Shown here: positions 22,446 to 30,406 of the stretch, in pieces
Layout of the letters: the number at the start of each line of letters is the position of its first letter
Position numbering within the stretch: position 1 is the first letter of the stretch
DNA from: Streptomyces oryzae
GTDB lineage: Bacteria; Actinomycetota; Actinomycetes; Streptomycetales; Streptomycetaceae
Assembly: GCF_017676365.1 (NCBI RefSeq)
Contig: NZ_JADKMA010000070.1
Coordinates: forward strand, 1-32,633
Direction of reading: 5' to 3'
DNA: 32,633 nucleotides
The notes under the pieces: model-generated
The model's input: only the letters and a program-made list of their open reading frames with translations
Databases searched by the model: none
What the model was told of the DNA's origin: nothing
Made by a program: the position numbers and the translations under genes

Positions 22446-24445
22446 CAGGCGTCACGCCTCACGACCCGCTCCAGTCCGTCGCCGTGCAGATAGCGGCCGA
22501 GTGCCGTGAGGGGGAAGACCATCCGGTAGAGGTGGTAGTTGATCGAGAAGTCCCAGGGGAAGCCGGTGCCGGTGAAGCAGGGCTCGTCCCAGTAGCCGTC
22601 CTCGCGCTGGGTCCTGGCCAGCCAGCCGATGCCCCGTTCGACGGCCTTGCTGTCCTTCTCACCGGCGGCGAGCAGCGCCATCAGCGCCCACCCGGTCTGC
22701 GAGGCGGTCGAGGTCCCGTTGGCGATCCACTCGGCGTCGATGTAGGAGCGCAGATCCTCACCCCAGCCTCCATCGTCGTTCTGGACGCTCTCCAGCCAGC
22801 GCACGGCGCGCCGGATGGCGGGGTGCGAGGTGGGCAGTCCCGCTGCCACCAGCGCCGGGACGACCGATCCGGTGCCGTAGAGGTAGTTGACGCCCCAGCG
22901 GCCGAACCAGGAGCCGTCGGCCTCCTGTTCGGCCAGCAGCCAGGAGACGGCCTTACGGGTGCGCGGGTCGTGCTGCTTGCCCTCGGCGGCCAGCATCTCC
23001 ACCACGTGCGCCGTCACATCGGCCGACGGCGGGTCGATGACCTCGCCGAAGTCGCAGAACGGCAGCCGGTTGGGGAACGTGCTGGTGTTGTCGACGTCGA
23101 AGGCGCCCCAGGCGCCGTTCCCCGACTGCATGCCGAGGTTCCAGCGCACGGCCCTGCTGAGGGCCCGCTCGACCCGCTCGGGGTCGGGGTGCCGGATACG
23201 GCGCAGCGCGAGGGCGACTTCGGCGGTGTCGTCGGTGTCGGGGTAGTTGTCGTTGTGGAACTCGAACGCCCAGCCGCCGGGGACCAGGTGGGGGCGGCGC
23301 ACGGACCAGTCGCCGGGGCGTACGACCTGTTCGCCCAGCATCCAGTCGGCGGCCTTGACCAGCGCCGGGTGGTCGCGGGGCAGCCCGGCGTCGGCCAGCG
23401 CGATGGAGGCCAGGCAGGTGTCCCAGACCGGGGACTGGCATGCCTCGATCATCCTGGTCTGCTCGTCGGGCCAGACGGCGAAGCGGTCCAGCGACTCCAG
23501 TCCTGCCCGCATCACGGGGTGGTCGAGGTCGTAGCCGAGCAGCCGGAGCGCGATCAGCGAGTAGACGGCGGGCGGCTGGATACCGCCCCAGCAGCCGTCG
23601 TTCTCCTGCCGTTCGATGATCCAGCGCGAGGCTTCCTTCAGTGCCGCGCGGCGCAGTCTGCGGGAGGCGACCTTGCGGTAGGCGTGCAGGGCGCGGTCGA
23701 TGCGCTGGAAGGCGCCGTCCCAGGTGGTGGCGGGCGCCATCGGGGTGAAGGGCACCGGGCGGGCCGGGTCGCGGTGCAGCTCGTCCAGGCGGAACGGCGC
23801 GGGGTGCACGGGCCGGAAAGCGGAGACGACGGTCAGCGGCACGATGGTCTGCCGGGCCCAGCAGCCGAAGTCGTAGATGTTGAGCGGCACCCACTTGGGG
23901 AACCAGATGATCTCCGGGGGCAGTTCGGGCAGGTCCTCCCAGCGCCACCAGCCGAACAGCGCGAGCCAGATGCGGGTGAAGACCCGGCTGCGGGCCACTC
24001 CCCCGTGCTCGCGCACCCACTGCGCGGCGCGCGTCATATGGGGGGCCTCGGGGTCGTCGCCGGCGAGCTTGAGGGCGACGTATCCCTCGACGGTGGCGGA
24101 CAGATCCCCTGGCCCCCCGTGGAAGGTGGCCCAGGCGCCGTCCTCGCGCTGCCGGGAGCGGATGAACCGGGCGGCGGCGGCGAAGGTGCGCTCGTCGCGG
24201 ATGCCGAGGAACTCCCGCAGCAGCAGATCCTCGGCATCCATGGTGATGTTGGTTTCCAGATCGCCCTTCCACCAGCCGGCCTCGTCCTGCCGGGCCAGCA
24301 GGTGGTCGACGGCGCGGGCCGCGGTCCGCTCTGCGAGGGCAGTGATGTCGCCGGTGCCCGTGGGGGCGGTGGCGGGAGTTTCGCGTTCTGCGTTCTTCGT
24401 ACCGGAGACGCCGGGTCCAGCGGGGCCGTCCGTGGTGGCTGTCAT
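22445..24445 (-). CDS. shc: Squalene-hopene cyclase
   Basis: A 666-aa cyclase that converts squalene to hopene and hopanol in one step at the membrane. The acid motif is D403-T-D405-D406-T-A, matching D374-x-D376-D377-T-A of the Alicyclobacillus enzyme. Repeated QW motifs are present, e.g. QREDGAWATFHGGPGDL, QENDGCWGGIQPP, QSGNGAWGAFD, QEADGSWFGRWG and QNDDGGWGEDL. A 30-residue Thr/Ala/Gly-rich N-terminal extension precedes the first helix. The ATG has AGGAG 6 nt upstream. The gene lies 52 nt after the polyprenyl synthase and overlaps hpnG by one base. It is also known as hpnF; in Streptomyces hopE. Confidence 0.97.
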   Translation of the reverse strand: MTATTDGPAGPGVSGTKNAERETPATAPTGTGDITALAERTAARAVDHLLARQDEAGWWKGDLETNITMDAEDLLLREFLGIRDERTFAAAARFIRSRQREDGAWATFHGGPGDLSATVEGYVALKLAGDDPEAPHMTRAAQWVREHGGVARSRVFTRIWLALFGWWRWEDLPELPPEIIWFPKWVPLNIYDFGCWARQTIVPLTVVSAFRPVHPAPFRLDELHRDPARPVPFTPMAPATTWDGAFQRIDRALHAYRKVASRRLRRAALKEASRWIIERQENDGCWGGIQPPAVYSLIALRLLGYDLDHPVMRAGLESLDRFAVWPDEQTRMIEACQSPVWDTCLASIALADAGLPRDHPALVKAADWMLGEQVVRPGDWSVRRPHLVPGGWAFEFHNDNYPDTDDTAEVALALRRIRHPDPERVERALSRAVRWNLGMQSGNGAWGAFDVDNTSTFPNRLPFCDFGEVIDPPSADVTAHVVEMLAAEGKQHDPRTRKAVSWLLAEQEADGSWFGRWGVNYLYGTGSVVPALVAAGLPTSHPAIRRAVRWLESVQNDDGGWGEDLRSYIDAEWIANGTSTASQTGWALMALLAAGEKDSKAVERGIGWLARTQREDGYWDEPCFTGTGFPWDFSINYHLYRMVFPLTALGRYLHGDGLERVVRRDA

Positions 24446-24497
24446 CCCTTCTCCTTCCGAAGTGTCCGATTGCTCGGAGCCGCGAGGGGAGGCCGGC

Positions 24498-25688
24498 TCA
24501 CCCCCGCCGTACGACGACGAAGTCGGCGAGCGCGGTGAACTGGTCGCGCACCCGGCCCGGCATGTCGACCGAGTCGAGCGCCGCCAGCGCCGTGGTGTGC
24601 TGGCGCTGGGCCTCCTGCGAGGTCCACTCGCGGCCTCCGGCCTCTTCGATCAGCGCGGCGCGCTCGGCGAACTCCGCCTCGTGGAAGTCCTCGAACTCCG
24701 CCTGGCTCTTCTTCGCGTCCTCGGTCATCAGCTTCGCGAGCCGCGCCGCCGCGGGGCCCTCGGAGCCGAGTGCGGCGGCGACCGGGAGCGACTTCTTGCG
24801 CTGTCGCAGATCGCTCCAGGTCTGCTTGCCGGTGGCCTGGGGGTCGCCCCAGATCCCGAGCAGGTCGTCCACGGCCTGGAAGGCGAGGCCCAAGTGGTGG
24901 CCGTACGCCTCCAGCGCGTCCGCCGTGCGGTCGTCGGCGCCGCCGAGCACCGCGCCGATGGAGGAGGCACAGGCCAGCAGCGCGCCGGTCTTGTTGCCCT
25001 CCATCTCCAGGCACTCCTCCACCGTCACCAGGTCGCGGTGCTCGTAGGAGATGTCCTGCGCCTGGCCGTCGATGAGCTTTCGGGTCGCCAGCGTGAGCCG
25101 CCGGGTGGCGCGCCCGGCCTCCGCCGTGCCCAGCTCCAGCAGTATCTCCCCGGCGAGCGCGAACAGCGCGTCCCCGACGAGGATGGCCTGCGCTGGACCG
25201 TGCACCTTCCAGACGGTGTCGCGGTGGCGGCGCTGTTCGTCACCGTCCATCAGATCGTCGTGCAGCAGGGAGAAGTTGTGCACCAGCTCCACGGCGACCG
25301 CGCCGGGGATGCCGGTCTCCGGTGCGCCGCCGGTCACCTCGGCGGACAGCAGCGCGAGCGCGGGCCGTACCGCCTTGCCGCCCGCTGCGTCCGAGGGGCG
25401 GCCCTCGGCGTCGATCCAGCCGAAGTGGTAGGCGGCGACGGTGTCCATCGGCGGGGCCAGCCGCTCGACTGCCGCGCGCAGTACGGGGGTGGAGAGCGTG
25501 CGGCCGCGCTCCAGCAGCGCGCTCACTTCCCTGCGTCCGGCCTCTTCGCCCTTCATGCCCTCGTCGTCCTCGTTCACGAGCTGTTGGTTCGGCGGGGTCA
25601 CAGGGTCTCCTCTGTGCGGTGCTGTGGTGCTGGCTGTACCGCCCGTGCTGACTGGGCCGGCCGGACGTTCTGCGTCAGTTGTGCTCAT
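24498..25688 (-). CDS. Polyprenyl diphosphate synthase (probable farnesyl diphosphate synthase for hopanoids)
   Basis: A 396-aa all-trans prenyl diphosphate synthase. The first Asp-rich motif is D144-D-L-M-D148 (HDDLMDGDEQRRH) and the second is D274-D275-L-L-G-I-W-G-D. Lys/Arg residues of GGKAVRPALALL bind pyrophosphate. In this cluster it presumably makes FPP (C15) for HpnC/HpnD; chain length was not verified. The ATG at 25688 overlaps the end of hpnE by 14 nt and has a GGAAGG just upstream. The first 45 residues (MSTTDAERPAGPVSTGG...) are low-complexity. A second ATG (MKGEEAGRREVS) about 43 codons further in may be the functional start. Confidence 0.92.
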   Translation of the reverse strand: MSTTDAERPAGPVSTGGTASTTAPHRGDPVTPPNQQLVNEDDEGMKGEEAGRREVSALLERGRTLSTPVLRAAVERLAPPMDTVAAYHFGWIDAEGRPSDAAGGKAVRPALALLSAEVTGGAPETGIPGAVAVELVHNFSLLHDDLMDGDEQRRHRDTVWKVHGPAQAILVGDALFALAGEILLELGTAEAGRATRRLTLATRKLIDGQAQDISYEHRDLVTVEECLEMEGNKTGALLACASSIGAVLGGADDRTADALEAYGHHLGLAFQAVDDLLGIWGDPQATGKQTWSDLRQRKKSLPVAAALGSEGPAAARLAKLMTEDAKKSQAEFEDFHEAEFAERAALIEEAGGREWTSQEAQRQHTTALAALDSVDMPGRVRDQFTALADFVVVRRG

Positions 25689-27132
25689 GGGCCCTTCCTT
25701 CGATGCCGGGGACCGGTTCGGCCCCGTAGGGGCGGCCCAGCGCGACAAGGGCTTCGCGGGCGGCTGTCACCCCGCTGCGGACAGCGCTCTCCATGGTCGC
25801 GGGCCAGCCGGTGGCGGTCCACGCTCCCGCGAGGAGGACACCGGGGGCCAGCGTGCGCGCCGCCGGGCGCAGCCGCGCGACTCCGGGCACGGGCGCGAAG
25901 GTGGCGGTGCGCTCCCGGGTCACGAAGAAGTCCCGCACCCCGGCGCCCCTGGCAGCGGGCAACAGCCGCTCCAGCTCGGGCAGATAGCGCTCGCGCAGCG
26001 CGGCGACCGGCTGGTCGATCTCCTCGTGCGCGACGGACTGGGAGAGCGCCAGATACTGGCCGCCGCCGGTGAGCCCGGAGGCGGTGGTGCGGTCGAAGAC
26101 CCACTGGACCGGGGTGCCGAGCGCGGCGAAGAAAGGTCTGCGCAGCACCTTGCGGTCGTAGATCACATGGACGTTCAGGATCGGCTCGGTGCCGATCTCC
26201 AGCAGCCGCCCGGGGTCGGCCAGCGCCCCGGGGGGCAGCAGCCGGTGCGCCTCGCGCTGCGGTACGGCGAGCACGACGGTGTCCGCGGCCAACTCCTCGC
26301 TGCCGCTGCCGCCCTGTTCGACCGTCACCCGCCAGCCGCCTGCTCCGTCCGGCTCGACTGTTCGGGCCCGGGTACGCAGCAGGGTGCGCACGCCCGCCTT
26401 GTGCAGCGCCGTGCGGGCCAGAACGTCGTGGATGTCGCCGAGCGGTACGTGCGCCCATCCGATGTCGGCGGCGCCGGGCTCGGACAGCAGCCCGGTCTTG
26501 AAGACCATCGCCGCGAGACCCATCGACGCCTGGGGTGCGCGGGCGTTGAGGGTGGCGGTGCCGACCAGGTCCCACAGCGCCTTGACGGCGCGGGGCGACT
26601 GGCCGTGCCGGTGCAGCCAGGTGCCGAAGTCGATGGCGTCCAGCGCCGGGTCGGCCGGGTCGAGCCCCTTGAGTGCGAGCGCGGCGCGGGCCACCGCACC
26701 CCGCTCGGCGAGTGACAGATGCGGGTAGCCGGCCAGGCTCGCGGCCAGGTGCAGCGGTACGGGCAGCGCACTGCGGCGCAGCCGTCCCAGCCGGGGGCGG
26801 CTGCCGCCGACGTCGAGCACCGGCACGTCCAGCCGGTCCTGGAGCGGGGCGAGTCCGGCGGCGCCCAGTCGCTCCAGGAACCAGCGGTATGCGGTACAGC
26901 AGCGCAGATAGACGTGCTGGCCGTTGTCCACGGCCAGCTCGCCGGCGGCGGAGTCGCGCCGGAAGGAGAAGGCGAGCCCGCCCAGCCGCGGGCGGGTCTC
27001 CACCAGGGTGGTTTCCAGGCCCGCCTCGGCCAGCCGCAGCGCGGCCGTCGTGCCCGCGAGGCCGCCGCCGAGGACCACGGCGCGCCGGGCGGCGCCGGGC
27101 CGTTCGCCGGACCGCACATCGTCCGCCGTCAT
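25675..27132 (-). CDS. hpnE: Hydroxysqualene dehydroxylase HpnE
   Basis: A 485-aa FAD-dependent amine oxidase/phytoene desaturase-like enzyme that reduces hydroxysqualene to squalene. The Rossmann dinucleotide motif is VVLGGGLAGTTAALRLAEAG near residue 20, followed by the LVETRPRLGGLAFSF loop. Other landmarks are DNGQHVYLRCCTAYRWFL, WVFDRTTASG, and the C-terminal FAD site GVLLAGAWTATGWPATMESAVRSG. The ATG has AGGAG 5 nt upstream. The frame continues far upstream with non-protein-like composition, so only this start is kept. It lies 109 nt after hpnD; that gap holds no gene. Its end overlaps the polyprenyl synthase start. Confidence 0.95.
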   Translation of the reverse strand: MTADDVRSGERPGAARRAVVLGGGLAGTTAALRLAEAGLETTLVETRPRLGGLAFSFRRDSAAGELAVDNGQHVYLRCCTAYRWFLERLGAAGLAPLQDRLDVPVLDVGGSRPRLGRLRRSALPVPLHLAASLAGYPHLSLAERGAVARAALALKGLDPADPALDAIDFGTWLHRHGQSPRAVKALWDLVGTATLNARAPQASMGLAAMVFKTGLLSEPGAADIGWAHVPLGDIHDVLARTALHKAGVRTLLRTRARTVEPDGAGGWRVTVEQGGSGSEELAADTVVLAVPQREAHRLLPPGALADPGRLLEIGTEPILNVHVIYDRKVLRRPFFAALGTPVQWVFDRTTASGLTGGGQYLALSQSVAHEEIDQPVAALRERYLPELERLLPAARGAGVRDFFVTRERTATFAPVPGVARLRPAARTLAPGVLLAGAWTATGWPATMESAVRSGVTAAREALVALGRPYGAEPVPGIEGRAHEHN

Positions 27133-27241
27133 GGACGCTCCTCCCCTGACTCCCCTGCGTGGATGTGGTCCGTGCCCGCTGGGACGTCTCCGCCGCGGTG
27201 GTGGGTTGCCCGGCGTCCCGCCGGCAGCGGCGTCAGGGCCA

Positions 27242-28234
27242 TCAGGCGCTCCGCCGCGACGTCTGGCGGGAGACCAGCCGCGCGTCGAAGCCGGACAGGC
27301 CGCGTACCGCGACGTACGCCTTCTCATGTCCTGGCAGGGAGACGCGGCCGCGGAGCACGGCGGCGGGGTCGGCCGCGATGCGGTCCAGCAGCCGGTGGTA
27401 GATCCCCGCCATGGCCGCGACGCAGGCGCCGGAGCGCCTGTCGAGCATCGGCAGCAGTCGGTAGCCCTCGGCGAACAGCGCGCGTGCCCGGCGCACCTCG
27501 AAGTGGACGAGTCCGGTGAAGTCGGCGCCGGGCGGCACCGTATCGGTGGTGAAACCCGCGGCACAGCCAAATTTCTCGAGATCCTCCGAGGGCAAATACG
27601 TTCTTCCGCCCTCCGCGTCTTCCCGTACGTCCCGGAGAATATTGGTCAGTTGGAGGGCGAGCCCCAAAGTGTCGGCGTATTCGGAGGCGCGGGAGGTCTC
27701 CCGTGCGCCGGGCACGGTGCCGAAGACGCCGAGCGAGAGCCGGCCGATGGCGCCGGCCACGCAGCGGCAGTACACCTTCAGGTCGTCCCAGGTCTCGTAG
27801 CCGGCGCCGCGGACGTCCATCAGTACGCCGTCGATCAGCTCGTCCAGCGCGTCGAGCGGGATCCGGAACCGGCCGGCGGCGTGGCTGAGTGCGACGGCGA
27901 CCGGGTCGGTGTCGTCCCAGGAGACCGCGCGGCCCTTGATCCGGTCGAGCAGCGTCCGGGTCTCCTCCAGCCGCCGCTGCTTGGCCTCGGGGGGCAGTTC
28001 GCCGTCGCCGATGTCGTCCACCCGACGGGAGAACGCGTACAGCGCGGACATGGCCTGCCGCTTGGGTGCGGGCAGCAGCCGGATGCCGTAGGCGAAGTTG
28101 CGGGCCTGCGCTCCGGTGACGGCCTCGCAGTAGCGGTAGGCGGCGGACACCTGCGCGGGGAGCTGCTGCACGGACCCGGCCTGTGCCCGGTCCGCTCTGG
28201 CGGCCTTCTCCGTCTTCCCCACCGTCCCGGTCAC
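27242..28234 (-). CDS. hpnD: Presqualene diphosphate synthase HpnD
   Basis: A 330-aa trans-isoprenyl diphosphate synthase (squalene/phytoene synthase family) that condenses two FPP to presqualene diphosphate. The first Asp-rich motif is D73-D-I-G-D (RRVDDIGDGELP) and the second is D202-V-R-E-D206 (ILRDVREDAEGGRTYLP). ARNFAYGIRLLP near residue 40 is the typical substrate-binding start, and GAGYETWDDLKVYCRCVAG is also conserved. The GTG start overlaps the hpnC stop (GTGA) and has GAGGAG upstream. Around the second Asp motif (27561-27655) codon use drops to many A/T-ending codons, unlike the rest of the gene. I separate HpnD from HpnC by gene order and these motifs. Confidence 0.94.
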   Translation of the reverse strand: MTGTVGKTEKAARADRAQAGSVQQLPAQVSAAYRYCEAVTGAQARNFAYGIRLLPAPKRQAMSALYAFSRRVDDIGDGELPPEAKQRRLEETRTLLDRIKGRAVSWDDTDPVAVALSHAAGRFRIPLDALDELIDGVLMDVRGAGYETWDDLKVYCRCVAGAIGRLSLGVFGTVPGARETSRASEYADTLGLALQLTNILRDVREDAEGGRTYLPSEDLEKFGCAAGFTTDTVPPGADFTGLVHFEVRRARALFAEGYRLLPMLDRRSGACVAAMAGIYHRLLDRIAADPAAVLRGRVSLPGHEKAYVAVRGLSGFDARLVSRQTSRRSA

Positions 28235-29175
28235 CCCTCTCCTCGCAAGCTCGCCCAGGACTCGCGCAGCACGCTCGCGGTGCCGGCCCGGGGAGTCCCA
28301 GCCAGTACGTCGTACCGTGCGGCTCGCAGGGCGGAGGCCGCGGCGCGCCCGCCGCCGGTGAACCCGGCGAGCAGCAGCCGGAGCCTGCCGTGGACGCTGC
28401 GCGCCAGCGGCGCGCCCTCGTCCAGCAGGCCCAGCGCGCGCTCGGTCTCGTAGGCGATCAGGGCGCGCACCGAGGCGTTCGCGGTCGGCGCCGCGAGGTC
28501 GGACTCGCCGACCCGGAACCTGGCCAGGTCCTCGGCCGGCAGATAGATCCGGTCCCTGGCCAGGTCCTCGGCGACGTCCTGGAGGTGTTCGATGATCTGG
28601 AGCCCGGTGCACACCGCGTCCGAGCGGCGCACCCGCTCCGGTGTCATGGTGCCGGTGATGGCCAGGACGAGCCGGCCGACCGGGTTGGCCGACAGCTCGC
28701 AGTAGGCCAGCAGTTCGGCATAGGTGGCGTAGCGGCGGACCTTCTGGTCCTGCCGGTTGGCCTCGATCAGGGCGAGGAACGGCTCCGGCGTCAGTCCCCT
28801 GCGGCGGACGGTGGGGACCAGGGCGCGCAGCAGCGGGTGACCCGGCCCTGACCGGCCGGTGGACGTACCGGTGGGTGAGGGGCCGCCCCAGGAGATGCCG
28901 TCGAACACCCGGTGGACATCGGCCTCGAAGGCGTCGAGCATGGCGAGCGGGTCGGCGGCCTGGCCGGGTGCGAGCCCGAGGGAGGAGGCGTGTGCGGGGC
29001 CCGAGGCGCCCAGATCGCCGTCGCCGATGTCGTCGACCAGGCGGGCGAATCCGTAGACGGCCATCAGGTCGTCCCGCCATGCACGGGGAAGAAAGCGGGG
29101 CGCCACCGGGAAGTTCTCCGCCTTGGCCTTGGAGAGCACCGCGCTCGCGTGCGCGTCCTCCTCCGCGGTCACCAC
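28231..29175 (-). CDS. hpnC: Hydroxysqualene synthase HpnC
   Basis: A 314-aa squalene/phytoene-synthase-family enzyme that converts presqualene diphosphate to hydroxysqualene, which HpnE then reduces. The hallmark N-terminus is KAENFPVAPRFLPRAWRDDLMAVYGFARLVDDIGD, with the first Asp motif D48-D-I-G-D52. The second is D200-V-A-E-D204 (LQDVAEDLARDRIYLP). Further landmarks are NRQDQKVRRYATYAELLAYCELSANPVGRLVL. The start is uncertain: the first in-frame codon is GTG at 29175, with no good Shine-Dalgarno nearby, so the gene may be leaderless or start slightly downstream. It is the first gene of the hopanoid operon and overlaps hpnD by GTGA. Confidence 0.94.
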   Translation of the reverse strand: MVTAEEDAHASAVLSKAKAENFPVAPRFLPRAWRDDLMAVYGFARLVDDIGDGDLGASGPAHASSLGLAPGQAADPLAMLDAFEADVHRVFDGISWGGPSPTGTSTGRSGPGHPLLRALVPTVRRRGLTPEPFLALIEANRQDQKVRRYATYAELLAYCELSANPVGRLVLAITGTMTPERVRRSDAVCTGLQIIEHLQDVAEDLARDRIYLPAEDLARFRVGESDLAAPTANASVRALIAYETERALGLLDEGAPLARSVHGRLRLLLAGFTGGGRAAASALRAARYDVLAGTPRAGTASVLRESWASLRGEG

Positions 29176-29394
29176 GTGCTGCCCATGGCCATTGCCGTCA
29201 CATCTCCGTTTCTACACCGCTGCACCAGAAGATCCTATTTCGGACACGCCGCACGCGCTGGCCTGCGAAAGCAGCCGGCGGCACAGCCCGGCCAGGCCCT
29301 GTTCGCCCGACTTACCGCGAATCAGCACCGAAACAGCTTACGCCGTACATCAACCCCATGTGCGAGCCCCGAACCGCGCCCCGGACCGTGCCTG

Positions 29395-29423
29395 AAGGGG
29401 CGCGGGGGACTGCTCCCCCGCGC
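29395..29423. repeat. Copy 2 of the dispersed intergenic element
   Basis: AAGGGGCGCGGGGGACTGC resembles the reverse complement of the element at 19190-19235 (AAGGGGCGCGGGGAACTGC), with one substitution. See copy 1 for the family. Confidence 0.45.
29400..29423 (-). terminator. Hairpin downstream of the TetR gene
   Basis: GCGCGGGGG (29400-29408) pairs perfectly with CCCCCGCGC (29415-29423), 9 bp with a 6-nt loop, about 94 nt after the tetR stop. A second long-range pairing, TGCCCCC with GGGGGCA, spans the following sequence. It should separate tetR from the hopanoid operon. Confidence 0.6.
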
Positions 29424-29516
29424 TCTTCGAGCAGGGGTGCCCCCAAAGCCGAACCGCCTGCGGCCTGCGCACATCCGACTGGGGGCAACTCTCTCACCAG
29501 CGGCGCCAGGGGGCGG

Positions 29517-30239
29517 TCAGGGGGCCATCAGACCAGCCAGGACATCGTGCAGGACCCGCTCGATGACATAGCCCGCCTCCTCCTCGGGGAGCACATCCAG
29601 CGGCCCGTCGAGAAAAAGCATCGCCGCCCCGTGCACCATGGCCCAGGCGCTCAGCTCGGCACCGGGGCGGCGTTCCGGTGTGATCAGGCCGACGGCGACG
29701 GCCTCGTCCAGGGTCTCGGAGAGCATTTCGAACGAGCGTGCCTCCCAGCCCGGCTCCTCGTCGCCCTCCACGATGGCGCCCTCCTCGGTGATGCCGAGGA
29801 CGCCGAGCGCCTTGCGGCAGAAGGCCGTGCGGTAGAGGCCGGGCTCCGTCCTGGCGAACTGGATGTAGCCGCGGCCGAGCCCCTTCATCCGCTGCCTGGT
29901 CGCCTCCGGCCCCTCGCCGTGCACCTCGCGCCCGCCTGCCTCCATACAGGCGACGAGCCGCTGCTGACCGTGCTCCTTGACGGCGCCGAGCAGGTCGCTG
30001 TGGTTCTCGAAGTGCCGGTAGGCGGCGGTCGCCGAGACCCCGACCTTGCGGGCTGCGGCACGCAGGACGACGGCGTCCGGGCCTCCCTCAGCCGCCAGTT
30101 CGATGGCGGCCTGGATCAGCGCGTTGCGCAGGTCCCCATGGTGGTAGCGGCCCTTGCCGCGGCGGCCGGCCGCCGCGGCGGCCGGCGCCGAGGGGTCGCC
30201 CGCGGCTCCGCCCGGCGTCGCTTCGGTGTTCGCGTGCAT
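29517..30239 (-). CDS. TetR family repressor with WHG-type C-terminal domain
   Basis: A 240-aa one-component regulator. After a Gly/Ala-rich leader, the TetR DNA-binding domain spans about 30-78 (GRYHHGDLRNALIQAAIELAAEGG, then RAAARKVGVSATAAYRHFENHSDLLGAV). The C-terminal ligand domain is of the WHG type; the motif reads AWAMVHGAAML. The ATG at 30239 has AGGA 7 nt upstream. It is divergent from the MMPL exporter with 167 nt between them, a layout typical of a repressor that controls its neighbour and itself. Two matching 19-bp operators lie in that gap. The inducer is probably a lipophilic or antibiotic-like substrate of the exporter, but is unknown. Confidence 0.93.
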   Translation of the reverse strand: MHANTEATPGGAAGDPSAPAAAAAGRRGKGRYHHGDLRNALIQAAIELAAEGGPDAVVLRAAARKVGVSATAAYRHFENHSDLLGAVKEHGQQRLVACMEAGGREVHGEGPEATRQRMKGLGRGYIQFARTEPGLYRTAFCRKALGVLGITEEGAIVEGDEEPGWEARSFEMLSETLDEAVAVGLITPERRPGAELSAWAMVHGAAMLFLDGPLDVLPEEEAGYVIERVLHDVLAGLMAP

Positions 30240-30255
30240 GCTTCCATCCTGCCCG

Positions 30256-30274
30256 ATGTTGACAGCAGTAACAT
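30256..30274. promoter_or_regulatory. Probable TetR operator 1, overlapping a -35 TTGACA
   Basis: ATGTTGACAGCAGTAACAT has inverted arms ATGTT/AACAT, 17 nt upstream of the tetR start. The TTGACA inside it (30259-30264) is a consensus -35 for rightward transcription. The best -10 candidate, CATCAT at 16-nt spacing, is weak. Repressor binding here would block RNA polymerase. Confidence 0.7.
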
Positions 30275-30288
30275 ACCTGGCATCATGC

Positions 30289-30307
30289 ATGTTGACGCCG
30301 TGAACAT
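30289..30307. promoter_or_regulatory. Probable TetR operator 2
   Basis: ATGTTGACGCCGTGAACAT has arms ATGTTGAC/GTGAACAT that match at 7 of 8 positions. It shares ATGTTGAC and AACAT with operator 1, and is offset from it by 33 bp (about three helical turns), on the same face of the helix. It lies about 100 nt before the MMPL start. Confidence 0.7.
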
Positions 30308-30406
30308 CTGACGGCGCCACTCCGTCCGTATGGCAGTCCTTCCGATCGGTCTGCCATTTCCTGTTCGCTCCTGTTCCGTTCCATCGCGCCTCCCGGGGGA
30401 TTTGAC

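Larger units (their letters stand above)
29176..29516. promoter_or_regulatory. Intergenic region with the probable hopanoid operon promoter
   Basis: This 341-nt stretch lies between tetR and hpnC. On the minus strand TAGGAT (29237-29232) fits a Streptomyces -10 box about 50 nt before the hpnC start, but no clear -35 is seen 17-18 nt upstream. The upstream half (29385-29516) is repeat-like sequence containing the tetR terminator hairpin. No gene was recognised. Confidence 0.35.

Noticed and set aside
20666..24538. A plus-strand open frame of about 1,290 codons opposite hpnH, hpnG and shc
   Set aside because: Same artefact. The opposite strand encodes three well-recognised enzymes, and this frame shows only compositional bias.
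27133..27570. N-terminal extension of hpnE upstream of 27132
   Set aside because: It would overlap hpnD, and its sequence is Arg/Pro-rich and unlike HpnE. The ATG with AGGAG at 27132 begins the protein just before the FAD motif.
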